Below, piece by piece: positions 33,907-44,527 of a stretch of DNA of 64,000 nucleotides. Where the stretch lies: positions 69,448,676 to 69,512,675 of the forward strand of contig CM043969.1 of the NCBI GenBank assembly GCA_014529385.2. The letters run 5' to 3'. The notes under the pieces were generated by a model. That model was not told where the DNA came from. It made no database searches and saw nothing but the letters and a program-made list of their open reading frames with translations. The DNA is from Adiantum capillus-veneris. Lineage: Eukaryota > Streptophyta > Polypodiopsida > Polypodiales > Pteridaceae. The stretch's first letter is position 1, and each line of letters begins with the position of its first letter. Made by a program: the position numbers and the translations under genes.

Positions 33907-34273
33907 TGTGATTGCTATCTCTTGGGGCTACCATTGTCATCAAAGAAACACTGTCTGTCCAAGAGCTGATGGACCATGCTGTGCTCGGCTAGGACCTCAT
34001 GGAAGGAACCTAACCCTAATTTTTGGTGCAGGTTTCAAGATGGAAAGTCAGTTGACTTTTCGAGCTCTACTGATGTCGAGATTGCTTTTTAAGTTGAGTT
34101 CTGTTTGATCTTGTTTGGTGATCCTGTTTGGAATTTGTTTGAAATGGATGGTATCTGTTTTGAACCTGTTTTGGTGCCGATTTGAATTGTTTGACTCTGG
34201 TTTGATACTGGTTTCAATGATTGGTGATTTTACTCCCGGGTGGAGAAGTGAGAAATATTGTTTTGGTATTATT

Positions 34274-34431
34274 TGAACCTCGGATCGACGTAGGCCGATG
34301 CGGGGGAGCATTCCGTTGTATGCTAGAAAATAACCGAATGACGCAGGCCGATGCCTGGGGACGTTTGGTTGTATGCTTGAACCTCCAAGCGACGCAGACT
34401 GCGGGTTCGGGAGTGTTTGGTTGTATAGTCC
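34274..34431 (+). repeat. three tandem copies of a roughly 53-bp GC-rich unit
   Basis: Shared blocks are GACGYAGGCCGATGC and GTTGTATGCT. The copies begin at about 34274, 34327 and 34379; the third is the most diverged. The copia scrap L starts directly after. 34131-34273 before it is TTTGAA-rich and has no gene. Confidence 0.7.
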
Positions 34432-34440
34432 TCTGAGCTC

Positions 34441-35062
34441 ATGCCATGCAATCAGAATATGATGCCTTTATGGAAAATGACACAAGGACTTTATATGATT
34501 TGCCTCTTGGCAAAAAGGCCATTGGTACAAAGTGGGTTTACAAGTTGAAATACAAGCCGGATGGTGAGGTTGATCGCCATAAGGCTCGACTTGTTGCAAA
34601 AGGCTATGCGCAGCAAGAAGAAATGGATTATGAAGAAAATTTTGCTCCCACTTGTCGTATGACTACTGCTCGTTTTCTATGTGCATTGGCAGCTCATTTT
34701 GGTTGGGTTGTACATCAATCCGATATTGTTACCACTTTCTTGAATGGTGACATTTTTTAGGAAGTCTATGTAACGCAGCCTCGCGGTTTTGTCAAGAAAG
34801 GACAAGAGGACAAAGTGTGCAGATGTAAGAAGGCTTTGTATGGGTTGAAGTAATCTCCCGGTGCTTGGTATGAGAAAGTTGACACTCATTTGGTCAAACG
34901 AGGCTTTCGTATCAGTCCAACAGAAAGCACATTGTATGGAAAGCGTGAGGGTGATGTACTTCTCATTGTGGTTCTTTATGTGGATGATTTGCTGATCACT
35001 TGACCAAATGAGAGACATATTACTGAATTTAAGGTTGATTTGAATGCTACTTTCAAGATGAA
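34441..35062 (+). pseudogene. copia reverse-transcriptase scrap L
   Basis: The translation follows the K RT from its entry block (MQSEYDAFMENDT) through GTKWVYKLKYKPDGE, HQSDIVTTFLNGDIF, a TAG, ALYGLK, a TAA, and YVDDLLIT. Here motif C keeps both Asp (YVDD), unlike K. It is cut at about 35062 by the LTR of E. Stops at 34758, 34851 and 35001 show that it is dead. Confidence 0.9.
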
Positions 35063-35632
35063 TGTAACTAAGTCAGACTTTGTAAATAATTAATTTATTT
35101 ACGAGAAAAGAATTATCTAATTAGTTGTGTGCACATCAAAATAGATTTAGCAGTTCTGGGGTCTCAGGTGCGCCCAAGTTTGGGCCAGTGCACCTCAGGG
35201 AGACCCTAGCAGAAAATACCCTGAAGCCCTAGCGATTGGGAAATCGGGTCTTCAATGAAGGGGTAGATAGTAGTCTCAGATTTCAGGCTCAGAAAATTAT
35301 GCGCGTTAGTGCAAGCACAGGAATGAGATGGGGTCCTTAGACTATTAACCCTAAGGCTTGATTATTTTATGGCCTTAGGATAAGTTAGTTAAAAGTATTC
35401 TTAAGTGATTTTGCACTGGACCAAATGGCCGGACAAGTGCGAACAGGTAATGCCAGAGCATTGTTGGCACGGCAATGCGCTAGGAAGCAGCTAACGTTTT
35501 CATTTGTTGCATCTATGTGTGCAGCTGTGCACTTAATTGCACATTTCATTAACTAGCATAGGATTTTTAAAGTCAGAAGTTGAATGGTTTCTAAATTTTA
35601 AAGTAAGTGTGCCACTTGGCACACTTTCCCAT

Positions 35633-35685
<53 letters not shown>

Positions 35686-36598
35686 ATGCTAGCGTCCCCT
35701 CTTCTGGGAGGCTATAAGAGAGCAGCCCCTCCCCCTCTCGCTAGGCAGTGCACTACCCCCCCCCCCCCCCCCCCCCCAAGTTGACCATCCTCTACGCAGT
35801 GAAGCTCTCCATTGAAGCTTGAGAGTAGTACCTTGTGGTGTATGTGGAGCCTTTGAGCATCCATCACCTAGAACAAGGCCTCTCATGGTTGCATGTAGCT
35901 TTGGGAGAAGTTTCATCGCGTAAAGTAGTAGAAAACTCTCTTTCTCCCTTGTCTAGCTGCTGCAAATTCCCTGTTTTCAGCCCCTAATCACTTGTATTAG
36001 GGTGAATTTCAGCAAAGTCTTAATAGAATCTCATTCTCCACTACTACTCTACACATACACCAAGTTTGGAGCATTTCCATCGCGAAAAGGACCTCCAATT
36101 TGGCATCGGAACACGCTCAGGTAACAATTTCTGGTTATGTGCAGAAAATTACAGTAAGCGTGTGTGTGTGTGTTTTGCATGTTTTTGTGGTTGGTTAATT
36201 GCAGGAATGATTACGTCGAAAGTGGCACAGTTAGCGGAAGATAGACCCTCATTCGTGAGAGCTTCCGATGAGTTTTGTGGAAGGTAGACTCTCCCCTACG
36301 AGAGCTTCCCAAAATCTCGCAGAAGAGAATAGATCCTCTCAGTAGTCAGAGAGCAGTTCTTCTACTCTCTTAGTCAGAAGCAGAAAAAGGACAAGAAAGA
36401 ATAGAGGACGGGCTTTCGCCCCGTTCCTGTGCTTGTAAAGATTCTCCCTTAGTAATAAAGATATCCTCTTATGGGGGGGGACCAGCCCATCTTCTGGTCC
36501 CCAATGAAGTGTCAAGCTTTCTTTCTCTCTCTCTCTAATTCTCTTGAGTATTTGAAGTGCAATTAAACGTCAGTTTACGCTTCCGTATTTTTGTGACA
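35063..36598 (+). repeat. 5' LTR of E
   Basis: It ends TTTTTGTGACA before the primer site. TGTAACTAAGTCAGAC at 35063 is the likely start, because copia homology of L stops there. It contains a (CT)n tract (35637-35682) and a run of 22 C (35756-35777). The block GAGAGCTTCC occurs twice near 36258-36308. Confidence 0.65.
35637..35777 (+). repeat. (CT)n tract and a run of 22 C in the E LTR
   Basis: CT dinucleotides at 35637-35682, and a C homopolymer at 35756-35777. Confidence 0.95.
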
Positions 36599-36599
36599 G

Positions 36600-36611
36600 T
36601 GGTATCAGAGC
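36600..36611 (+). other. primer-binding site of E
   Basis: TGGTATCAGAGC after the LTR and one spacer base; ATG of gag follows 53 bases later. Confidence 0.9.
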
Positions 36612-36664
36612 AAGGTCATCTCTCTCTTCCTTAAAGGATTGACGACTCTTGGCAGACTGCAGAA

Positions 36665-39223
36665 ATGGGAGGACGCGAAATAGAGTTCTCTCTCCTTCAA
36701 CAGCAGTTGGAAGAGTTGCAAAAAGCTCTCTCCCATCAAGAAGTCCAAAAGATTCTCCATACTCTTGAGAAAGGGAAGGAGAAAATGCCGATGGGGTCGG
36801 GAGAAATCCCGCAGAACCCAAAGGCGCCAGAACCAAGGAAAGATCCTTTGATTGGAACCTCCCGCATGCACGAGAGGCACAGGAAACCTCCAGAACGTCA
36901 TGTGCGGTTTAACCCAAAGGTTCAAGAGCAGGATCCCCCTGATTCCCCTCAGTTCTCTTTCATGAAGGATCTGGATGACATCGTTGCTCCGGAAGACATG
37001 TTTCTTGATGATCCGTCGCAGCAAGAAGTGCATTCAAGGGAAAAGACTCTTGTTCATAAGGAGTCTAAGCATAGAAAGAAGGAGCACCATAAGAAGAAGC
37101 ACCACAGACGGAAAACATTCAAGTCAGGAGACAAAGATGTGAAATTTGACACCTACAATGGGCGGCGTGATAATGACAAAGCGTTGGCTTTCATCCGCCA
37201 ATTCGAAGTTGCATTTGCTGAAGGGAATTTTAAAGAAAGATCCAAGCTTCGCCATGTTAGTATGTACCTAAAAGGCACCGCCAACAGTTGGTGGTTAACC
37301 CTTATCCTGGAAGATCGCAAACCCCAAGATTGGACTGCTTTCAAGAAGGAGTTCTACGCACAGTTCCTTCCTCCAGACTATGAGGAAAAGGTAAAGAAAG
37401 AATGGGATCGACTTTCACAGTCAAAGAACGAAACTTTTCCACGGTATGTGGATAGGTTTTGGGACGTTCTCTTGAAAGTCACTCCATTCAAGAAGATTGA
37501 CGGTTCGGAGAAGATGCGCAAGTTTGAAGCAGGTTTGCATGAAGCCTTGCAAAAGGCTATGAAGCTTTACCCTCGAGGTAACTTGCAGATACTTATGGGA
37601 TCAGCCCGCATAGCTGATGGAATACATGACAAGGGTACTCCCAGGAAGATGGAGCAAAGCACTTACCATGCCAAGCAGAAGGCTCTCCATGAGCAGCCTA
37701 CCTCTACTTCTTCTTCTCAAAAGAAGAAAAGAACCGCCTCCGAAGCAGAAGCAAAGCCAAATCAGCCCAAGAAAGGGAGATATCTCTCTCCTACTGAGTT
37801 GCGAACTTACATTAGTGAAGGAAGATGCTTCAAGTGTGGACAAGTTGGTCATATGAAGGGTGACTGTCCTACCAAACCTCCACAACCACCCTCTTCCAAT
37901 GCAGTCCCAGATGTACAGGGAAATATAACCAAGGATGGAAAAGAAAGCGCTCTTCTTAAAGCATGGGGTAGCATCAACAATCAACGGGCTCTCATTTTGT
38001 TTGACCCTGGCAGTACAGACAACTTCATCTCTACCAAGCTAGCTGATGACCTGAACTTGCAGCCCAACCGTTTTGGAGTTTCTATTCAAGCACAATCCGC
38101 TTTCAAAGGGCAAAACTCAAACTCTACTCCAATCATAGGGAAGTTGAATCTAAAGGTCGACGACTACAAAGATCAAGAGTCTTTCTTATTAGCTTCACTT
38201 GAAGGATACGATGTTATCTTGGGAATGCCTCGGCTCTACAAGATGCATCCCATTCCGGACTATGTTCAGAAAACTTTATCCTTTGCTCATAAAGGAAAGG
38301 AGTATCTTGTACTTGCAGATGCAGGTGATTGGCGTATTCCTATCGCCAATCACATTGCCATCAAGAAAGAAATGAAAAAGTGTGTTTCAACGTACTTGAT
38401 TTTTGCAAGAGAAAGAGATGTGTCTGTTTCACAACTTTCTTCCTCTTTAGAGCAAAAAAGACTTAAGATATTAGAAAGTTATACAGATTGCTTTGCAGAT
38501 GAACTTCCAAATGAACTCCCACCTTCGCGACCTGAGGATCGTACAATTGATTTGATCCCAGGAAGTTCTCCTCCAAATCAGCCCCCTTATCGAGTTAGTC
38601 TAATGCAGCAAGAGAAAATTCTCAAGCAGGTTAACGAACTTTTGGAGAAGGGCTTAATAAGGCCTAGTACTTCTCCATATTGTTCACCCGTCTTGCTAGT
38701 ACAGAAAAAGGATGGCATATTCGGCATGTGCATAGACTATAGATCTCTAAACAAGATCACAATCAAGAATCGATTTCCAATCCCTCGGATTGACAACATT
38801 CTTGACAAGTTACAAGGAGAAAGTGTCTTTAGTCGTATAGACTTGAAGAGCGGTTATCATCAAATCCGCATAGCTCCTCAGGATGTACATAAGACTTCAT
38901 TTAGAACAACCTTTGGGTTGTATGAATTCTTAGTGATGCCTTTTGGACTCACTAATGCACCAACTACATTCAACAGAATGATGGATAGAATCTTCCACTC
39001 ATATAGAAGTTTTACAGGCGTTTTCTTTGATGACGTCTTAATCTTCTCAGAGTCAGAAGACGAACACTATAAGCATCTCGCCTTAGTGTTTGAAGAATTA
39101 CGCAAACACAAATTATTTGTGAATGCTAAGAAGAGTGAGTTCTTTTTAAAAGAAATCCACTATTTGGGCCATATAGTATCTCACAATCAGGTGAGAATGG
39201 ACCCTGATAAGAAGCAGTTGTAG
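36665..39223 (+). CDS. E Gag-protease-RT polyprotein, truncated by a frame change
   Basis: 852 codons from ATG 36665. The N-terminal part is helical and charged, then comes a Lys/His-rich stretch (KHRKKEHHKKKHHRRK, about 138-155). The Gag core follows (VKFDTYNGRRDNDKALAFIR, ANSWWLTLILED). The knuckle CFKCGQVGHMKGDC is near 388-401 and the protease LFDPGSTDNFIS near 446. RT has [28 protein letters not shown] near 725 and FFDDVLIFS near 787, so the palm Asp sites are intact. A base change near 39213 shifts the frame in the thumb and it ends at TAG 39221. Gag and protease look intact; the element as a whole is dead. Confidence 0.9.
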   Translation: MGGREIEFSLLQQQLEELQKALSHQEVQKILHTLEKGKEKMPMGSGEIPQNPKAPEPRKDPLIGTSRMHERHRKPPERHVRFNPKVQEQDPPDSPQFSFMKDLDDIVAPEDMFLDDPSQQEVHSREKTLVHKESKHRKKEHHKKKHHRRKTFKSGDKDVKFDTYNGRRDNDKALAFIRQFEVAFAEGNFKERSKLRHVSMYLKGTANSWWLTLILEDRKPQDWTAFKKEFYAQFLPPDYEEKVKKEWDRLSQSKNETFPRYVDRFWDVLLKVTPFKKIDGSEKMRKFEAGLHEALQKAMKLYPRGNLQILMGSARIADGIHDKGTPRKMEQSTYHAKQKALHEQPTSTSSSQKKKRTASEAEAKPNQPKKGRYLSPTELRTYISEGRCFKCGQVGHMKGDCPTKPPQPPSSNAVPDVQGNITKDGKESALLKAWGSINNQRALILFDPGSTDNFISTKLADDLNLQPNRFGVSIQAQSAFKGQNSNSTPIIGKLNLKVDDYKDQESFLLASLEGYDVILGMPRLYKMHPIPDYVQKTLSFAHKGKEYLVLADAGDWRIPIANHIAIKKEMKKCVSTYLIFARERDVSVSQLSSSLEQKRLKILESYTDCFADELPNELPPSRPEDRTIDLIPGSSPPNQPPYRVSLMQQEKILKQVNELLEKGLIRPSTSPYCSPVLLVQKKDGIFGMCIDYRSLNKITIKNRFPIPRIDNILDKLQGESVFSRIDLKSGYHQIRIAPQDVHKTSFRTTFGLYEFLVMPFGLTNAPTTFNRMMDRIFHSYRSFTGVFFDDVLIFSESEDEHYKHLALVFEELRKHKLFVNAKKSEFFLKEIHYLGHIVSHNQVRMDPDKKQL

Positions 39224-39698
39224 AATGGCCTACGCCAACTATAGTACATGATGTACGAAGTTTCCTTGGCCTCTGTTCTTATTATCGGCGTTTCATTCGA
39301 GCTTTTGCCGCGATAGCAGGTCCCCTCCATGACCTGACAAAGAAGCGGATTCCATTCCATTGGGGGTTTGGACAAAAACAAGCTTTCGAAAAGCTTAAGT
39401 ATCTACTCAATCACGGACCTGTTCTCACCGTCCTTGATCTTCGCAAACCTTTCGAGGTATACTGCGATGCATCTGGAGATTGTGTAGGAGCAGTTTTGAA
39501 CCAAGAGGGTCACGCAATAGCCCATGAAAGTCGGCACCTTAAAGATGCAGAGTTGCATGTGACGAGAAAGAGTTAATGGCAGTAATTCATGCTCTTTCCA
39601 TTTGGAAACACTATCTGTTAGGAGCTGATTTTATTATCAAGACAGATCATCAAAGTCTTCGCTACTTTCTCACATAGAGAAAGTTATCAGAAAAGCAG
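39213..39698 (+). pseudogene. E RT thumb end and RNase H
   Basis: Continues in a shifted frame: VRSFLGLCSYYRRFIRAFAA, FEVYCDASGDCVGAVL, then a frame change at about 39560 and KELMAVIHAL, KTDHQSLRYFLT and a TAG at 39676-39678. Confidence 0.8.
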
Positions 39699-40910
39699 AT
39701 GAGATGGGCCAACTTTCTTTCAATGTTCCATTTTCAGATTTTACATACTTCTGGAACGAAGAATGCAGTTGTAGATGCTCTCTCCAGGCGTCCAAAGATC
39801 AATGCACTAACAACAATTTATCATGAGGAACTAGAGTCTCTCAGCGAGATGTATCCTCAAGATCCAGACTTCGCCACAATTTGGGCAGATCTTCAAGCTG
39901 GTCACTCAAGGCCACCTTATTCCAGCAGGGATAATACACTCTATCGTCAACAAGCAATATGCATAGCTCAGCCCTTACGACAGAAGGTGATGTATGAAGC
40001 ACATAATTCTCCTTATGCCGGGCATCGGGGAATTGCTTCCACCACTAGTGCCCTCGAAAGGTATTTCTTTTGGCCAACACTCCGTGCGGACATTGAAAAA
40101 CATGTACGTGAGTGTTTAGTTTGCCAAAAAGTAAAATATGACAGACATAAAGTTTATGGCAAGTTTCAGCCGCTCCCTATGCCTAACACGCCATGGGAAA
40201 GTATTGCCATGGATTTTATTACGGATCTACCTAGATCCAAGAATGGAAATGATGCAATCTGGACTATAGTAGACAGATTCAGTAAGCAAGCACATTTTCT
40301 TCCAGTAAAGAAGACGATCAAAGATGATCACATGGCTAGAATATTTCTAGCTCAGATTTTTAAACACCATGGATTGCCAAAGACTATTGTCAGCGATAGA
40401 GATCTCTGCATGACTAGTCTATTTTGACAGGCATTGTTCGAAAACTTGGGAACTAAGCTTGATTTTTTATCAGCTTATCATCCTCAAACAGATGGTCAAA
40501 GCGAAATCGCTAATGCCACTGTTTTAGATCTCCTCAAGTCTTATGTTTCGGAACGACAATCCGAATGAGAACAGTACTTACCAATAGTTGAGTTTGCGTA
40601 TAATAATACCATACATTTCTCAAAACTGGTAAAGCTCCCTTCGAAATTATTTATGGGAAGCCACTCTTACTTCCTATTATGGTTACCAAAGAAAACATCT
40701 TCGCCGCAGATGAATTTGTGTGCAATATTGATATTGCCCATCAACAAGTAAAGCAAGCGATTCAAGAGCAACAGAAGAGAAAAGCTGACAAGCACAGACG
40801 GAATCTCAATCTAGAAAAAGAACAATATGTCCTGCTTCGGTTTGAGAAAGCTAGATTGAAAAAGCGGGTCGGCAAAGGGAAAGTTGTCAAACTTTCCCAT
40901 AGATTTTTCG
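39699..40910 (+). pseudogene. E integrase, cut at its C terminus
   Basis: Open from 39699 to 40427: VVDALSRRPKINAL, the zinc finger (GHRGIASTTS to CLVCQKVKYDRH), then SMDFITDLPR-type core (AMDFITDL here), VSDRDLCM. A TGA at 40425-40427 stands where a Trp is expected. Beyond it TDGQSEIANATV keeps the catalytic Glu. Another TGA lies at 40566 and a frame change near 40620. The end is FEKARLKKRVGKGKVVKLSH at about 40845-40900, then D sequence. Confidence 0.85.
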
Positions 40911-41461
40911 CAGTTGCTTGGTATGCTAGAAGGTCAAGTTTGACAGGCATAAAGCACATGGATCGTTACAGCCTTTACCCATTCCCACCCGCCCCTGGGA
41001 AAGTATTGCTATGGATTTCATTTTTGATCTCCCGAAGACACAGAGTCGGCATGATGGCATTTTGACTGTCATCGACAGATTTAGCAAGCAAGCTCACTTC
41101 ATTTCAATGAAGAAAACAGTCAAGCTGGATCATTTAGCGGAACTGTTCATTTCACAGATTTTCAGATTACATGGTATGTCTGAGACAATAGTCTCTGACA
41201 GAGATCCCCAATTCACGAGTTTGTTGTGAAAGGCTATTTGGGAGAACCATTCGCACACGGTTGCAGTTCTCGTCATCTTTCCACCCGCAAACAGATAGGC
41301 AATCAGAGATTGCAAAATCAGTCGTACTGGATTTGTTGAAGTCTTCTTCTTTGGATCAGAAGACTACATGGGAAAAGTATTTGCCCTTGGTGGAGTTTGC
41401 CTACAACGACATGGGAAAGACGCCTTTTGAAGTGTTTGAGGGTGCTAAGAAGCTTCTTTAA
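40911..41461 (+). pseudogene. D integrase zinc finger (end) and core
   Basis: Starts inside the zinc finger (matching 31566 onward in F). The core from 41011 reads MDFIFDLPKTQSRHDG, VIDRFSKQAHFISMKK, TIVSDRDPQFTSLL, then a stop. 41261-41461 has SSFHPQTDRQSEIAKSVVLD and VEFAYNDMGKTPFEV. All three catalytic residues can be found, across two breaks. Confidence 0.8.
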
Positions 41462-41489
41462 TTTCTGAGCACCTAAGACAAGATTCTTT

Positions 41490-42260
41490 TGAAGACAATT
41501 TTTTGAAACGAAGTCTAGAAGGCAATCTAGCCGTTTAAAGGAGGAGAGGTCGTCCTCTTTTGACAATGACCAGATCAACAAGAAAACAAGGAGTTCAAGG
41601 AAGGGAGTCAGGCCAGGACACCCATCGAGCCCTTGAGTTGAACAAGAGTTTGACGTCACCTTCTCTGGAGCGTGGTTCTCAGAACATTCCAGGGAGCGAA
41701 AGGCGGCATCTTACTTGAAAAGAACGATGAATATGCAAGAGATGTCATCATGCCTTGGCATCACTTGAAAATGACTGAGAAAGATACATTGGATGACTAC
41801 TGCCAGAGATTTTGGGATACTTATCGAAGATTCTTTTGAAAGACCAGATTGAGCGGTTTTGCTATGATTTGCTAAAGAGATTCAAGACTATGCTTTAAAC
41901 CAGAAGTAGGACTCCATGGGACATGACTAAGCAACGATTAGGAATGCATGCCGGCTCATCAAATAGGATAGTATCAAAAAGGCAAGAGTCTTCCAGTGAA
42001 GATGATGAATCAAGGGAACTAGATGATAGCTCATCACAGGATTTTGGCGAATCGAAGGGTTCCGACGAACTAAGGAAACCTGATGCAAGTTCATCAAAGG
42101 ATTCCAAAGAAAGAGGAGGAATCAGATGATAGTGCGTCTTAGGGTTTCGATGATTGACTTTGACGTGCCAATGGACAGGGAAGCGAAAGACGCTACCCGT
42201 AGGTCCCAAGGCACAAAGAAAGAAAGGAAAAAGGGAATCAACTGGTAGATCAAAACATTC
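41490..42260 (+). pseudogene. F-like gag piece embedded inside the D integrase
   Basis: VEQEFDVTFSGAWFSEHS and KAASYL match the F Gag core (FIQQFDIDFAGGRYSEHS, RAASYF). Next come PWHHLKMTEKDTLDDYCQRFW (F: AWNHLRMTKKDTINAYCERFW), then a Ser/acid-rich stretch (SSEDDESRELDDSSSQDFGE). Gag therefore sits between two parts of integrase. The block around AAGACAAGATTCTTTTGAAG (41473) on the left recurs as GGATAAGATTTTTGAAG (42271) on the right, so the piece is flanked by copies of one integrase segment. Confidence 0.7.
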
Positions 42261-42363
42261 CCCAGACTCAGGATAAGATTTTTGAAGCCGACTAGTACAT
42301 GAGAGACTTGGACACTGCTTTTGCCAAGGTCCGGGAGGCTTTAGAGAAATCTCAAGAATGACA
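42261..42363 (+). pseudogene. D integrase C-terminal linker, left of the C insertion
   Basis: DKIFEAD, a stop, MRDLDTAFAKVREALEKSQE matches F (DKIFEVDEYTRDLDMAFAKA). It breaks off at the C insertion and resumes at 57141 with KAADRHCRDVKLKENNWVLL. Confidence 0.8.
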
Positions 42364-42368
42364 TAAGA
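42364..42368 (+). repeat. left target-site duplication of C (TAAGA)
   Basis: Exact copy at 57136-57140. Confidence 0.9.
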
Positions 42369-42505
42369 TGTCATGTGACACATCCAACCCTATGTGTCCG
42401 TGGACAAGCTACAGCATGATCAGGGTTCAGTCAGTCCAATCAGTCTAGATTTAGAAGGGATCTGGCACTTTTGTGAGTCTATTCGTAGACTGTGCATGCC
42501 CAGTC
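42369..42505 (+). repeat. 5' LTR of C, first part
   Basis: TGTCATGTGACACATCC start, matching 55944 onward. It is broken at 42505 by B3 and resumes at 51278/51283. The 3' LTR has lost about 56 bp spanning the place where B3 sits. Confidence 0.9.
42501..42505 (+). repeat. left target-site duplication of B3 (CAGTC)
   Basis: Exact copy at 51278-51282. Confidence 0.95.
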
Positions 42506-44112
42506 TGTCATAAAATCTAATATCTAACTAACCCAAATGATTTTCTCATATTAAATTGATCACTTAATGTGGGAGAATAAACGGGAACAAGTGTTAAGAT
42601 ATAGGTATGTGCTTATAGATCTATCTCAACACGGGGCCAATGGTAAAGGGGCCCAAAAGGGAGATGGTCTATCAAAGAGCAAGGCTAACCAATGGAGCAT
42701 AAGACCTTAGGGTTAGCTTCATTGAAGACCTCCAATAAATGTGTGTAAAAGTCCTTTGACCTTAAGTAAGCTAGGGCTGAGCTTGAGGTGGGAACCCGGC
42801 CCAAGCTCGAGGTGCTTGTCATGCTTGAGGTGTTTTTCATGCTTGAGGTGCTTGATTAAGATGCTTGAGGTGCTTGACTGGCTCCATGCTTGAGGTGCTT
42901 GACTTGCTGCATGATTAAAGTACTTGAGGTGCCTTGAGAAGCTTGCCTGAGATGCTTGTGGGAACACCCCCTAGTTCAAGTGCTTTGTCATGCTTGGTGA
43001 GTAAGGTGCTTGATCACCTAAAAGTCAAAAGCATTCCTACAAGAGGGGGGGCGAGCCCTTTTCCTAGGGGCTAGAGAGAGAACACCCACTCACACACACA
43101 AGGGAAGCCCAACTTGAAGAGGCAGCAAGGACACATGTCAGGCCCCTACCCATGTTACCTTCATGTGTTGCTTGAAGCCTATTGGCTAGGCTTCAAAGGG
43201 GTCCAATGATAAATTACATGAATTATCTAATTGTTTTAGCATTTATCAAGTCCTCTCTCTCAAAGGGGAAAGGGGGACACTTGTCCCAAGGCTACCCATG
43301 TTGCTTGTAATGGCTCTTGCTTGTGATTGGCTAGGCCTGGAGGGGTCCAATGAGCTTCAGGCATGAGCTACAAGGGGGGGTCGACCCAAGCAAGCTAGGG
43401 GGGTGCCTAGGGGGTATACTCACCCATACACACTCACAAGCACTCTCATTGTGTGATATGCAAAGTGCAAGAGCTCCCTCTCCAAGCAAGTAGAGGTTGA
43501 GAGCCTACACCAACACTCTTGGCTATGGAGTGCAAATCCAACCAAGAGCCATGCTTCAATGCTTAAGCTTGCCATATCCTTCTTCTTCATTACTATGCTA
43601 TTATGTATGCTAGCAACAAGAGTATGATAAGTGAGGAACTAATTCTTTCTCCTACGAAATGTTTCTTCTTCCTCTTCCCTACCCTCATTCCCTGCTAGCT
43701 CTCTCCACCTTCGAAGGTGTTTGAGGTCTTGGGACTGAGGCTTGGGATAGTTAAAGCTTTCTTCAAGTTTATGTTATTTTTGTGGTGCATGAAGCCTTCC
43801 ATCTTCATGGCATCACCTAGGTCACAAGGAACACAAAGACTGTATTGTAACAAGTCTCTCTTTATGGGAGAAATCATAATACAAATGCCTATTGGAGGGG
43901 GGACCGGCTCAACATAAATCCGGTCCTCAATTGTTGTCATGTTCTCTAAACTCTCTCTCTTGCAAAAGTATTGTCTATGCCAAGTTAACTAATTGCTATG
44001 ATTATGTTGCTATCTTCAATTATGTCTACCCGCTATGCTCACAAAATCATTTCTTGAAAGTACTCTCATTAAATTCCGCTATTCTCAAATTGAATAGGCA
44101 AATTCCATTACA
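42506..44112 (+). repeat. 5' LTR of B3
   Basis: TGTCATAAAATCTAATATC start, CCATTACA end. It shares the CCAAT/ATTGG blocks and several stretches with B1 and B2 LTRs but carries its own CTTGAGGTG minisatellite and lacks the long CA tract. Confidence 0.97.
42783..42962 (+). repeat. CTTGAGGTG minisatellite in the B3 LTR
   Basis: ATGCTTGAGGTGCTTGA-type units occur about eight times with variable spacing; the identical array is in the 3' LTR at 49948-50127. The antisense translation gives an SFSRHLKYFNHAASQ-like repeat protein of 82 codons, which I do not regard as a gene. Confidence 0.8.
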
Positions 44113-44113
44113 T

Positions 44114-44125
44114 TGGTATCAGAGC
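44114..44125 (+). other. primer-binding site of B3
   Basis: TGGTATCAGAGC after the LTR and one spacer base. The leader 44126-44527 holds no gene. Confidence 0.95.
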
Positions 44126-44527
44126 ATTTGGTTTCTCTTTTCTTGTTTAAGAAGAGAGGTCCTTAAGTAGCCTATAAATGGTTGATGTTGTTAATTATAA
44201 TAGAGTAAGTGGAACTGGGATCTAATACCGGTTTTGTTAAGCCCACTATGTGGGGGATGGTGCACACCTCGGGAGCTTTGGACTTAATAATGGAGTCTTT
44301 TTAGACTTGCCTACGGCTTTATCATTATTGAGCCATAAGAAGTCCGAAAGGAGCTAGCCCTTGGCAACTCTGCTATGTTAGACCTACTCCTCTACTCTCT
44401 ATAATTAACCACTTTGAGCCGTGGGTGTAGATACTTAAGAGCCGATTTTCAAAGGCTAAGAGGAGTGGCAACTAAGGTTTTGAATTGCCAAAGCATACAC
44501 TAAGTACATACATAAAATTTTGTTAAC

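Larger units (their letters stand above)
21608..34130 (+). mobile_element. gypsy-like element I, interrupted by F
   Basis: A 5' LTR (21608-22258), an initiator-Met primer site and a gag-like frame are present. The gag is split by element F with exact 5-bp duplications, and the remains continue at 33907 to about 34130. Everything downstream of gag is lost. Confidence 0.65.
35063..40910 (+). mobile_element. Ty3/gypsy element E, 3' end lost
   Basis: 5' LTR, primer site, Gag, protease, RT, RNase H and integrase are in order. It stops in the integrase C terminus at about 40910, where D sequence takes over. There is no 3' LTR. It interrupts the copia scrap L. Confidence 0.85.

Noticed and set aside
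42719-42967. 82-codon minus-strand frame, present identically at 49884-50132
   Set aside because: It is identical only because it lies in the two LTRs of B3; it is an antisense reading of the CTTGAGGTG minisatellite.
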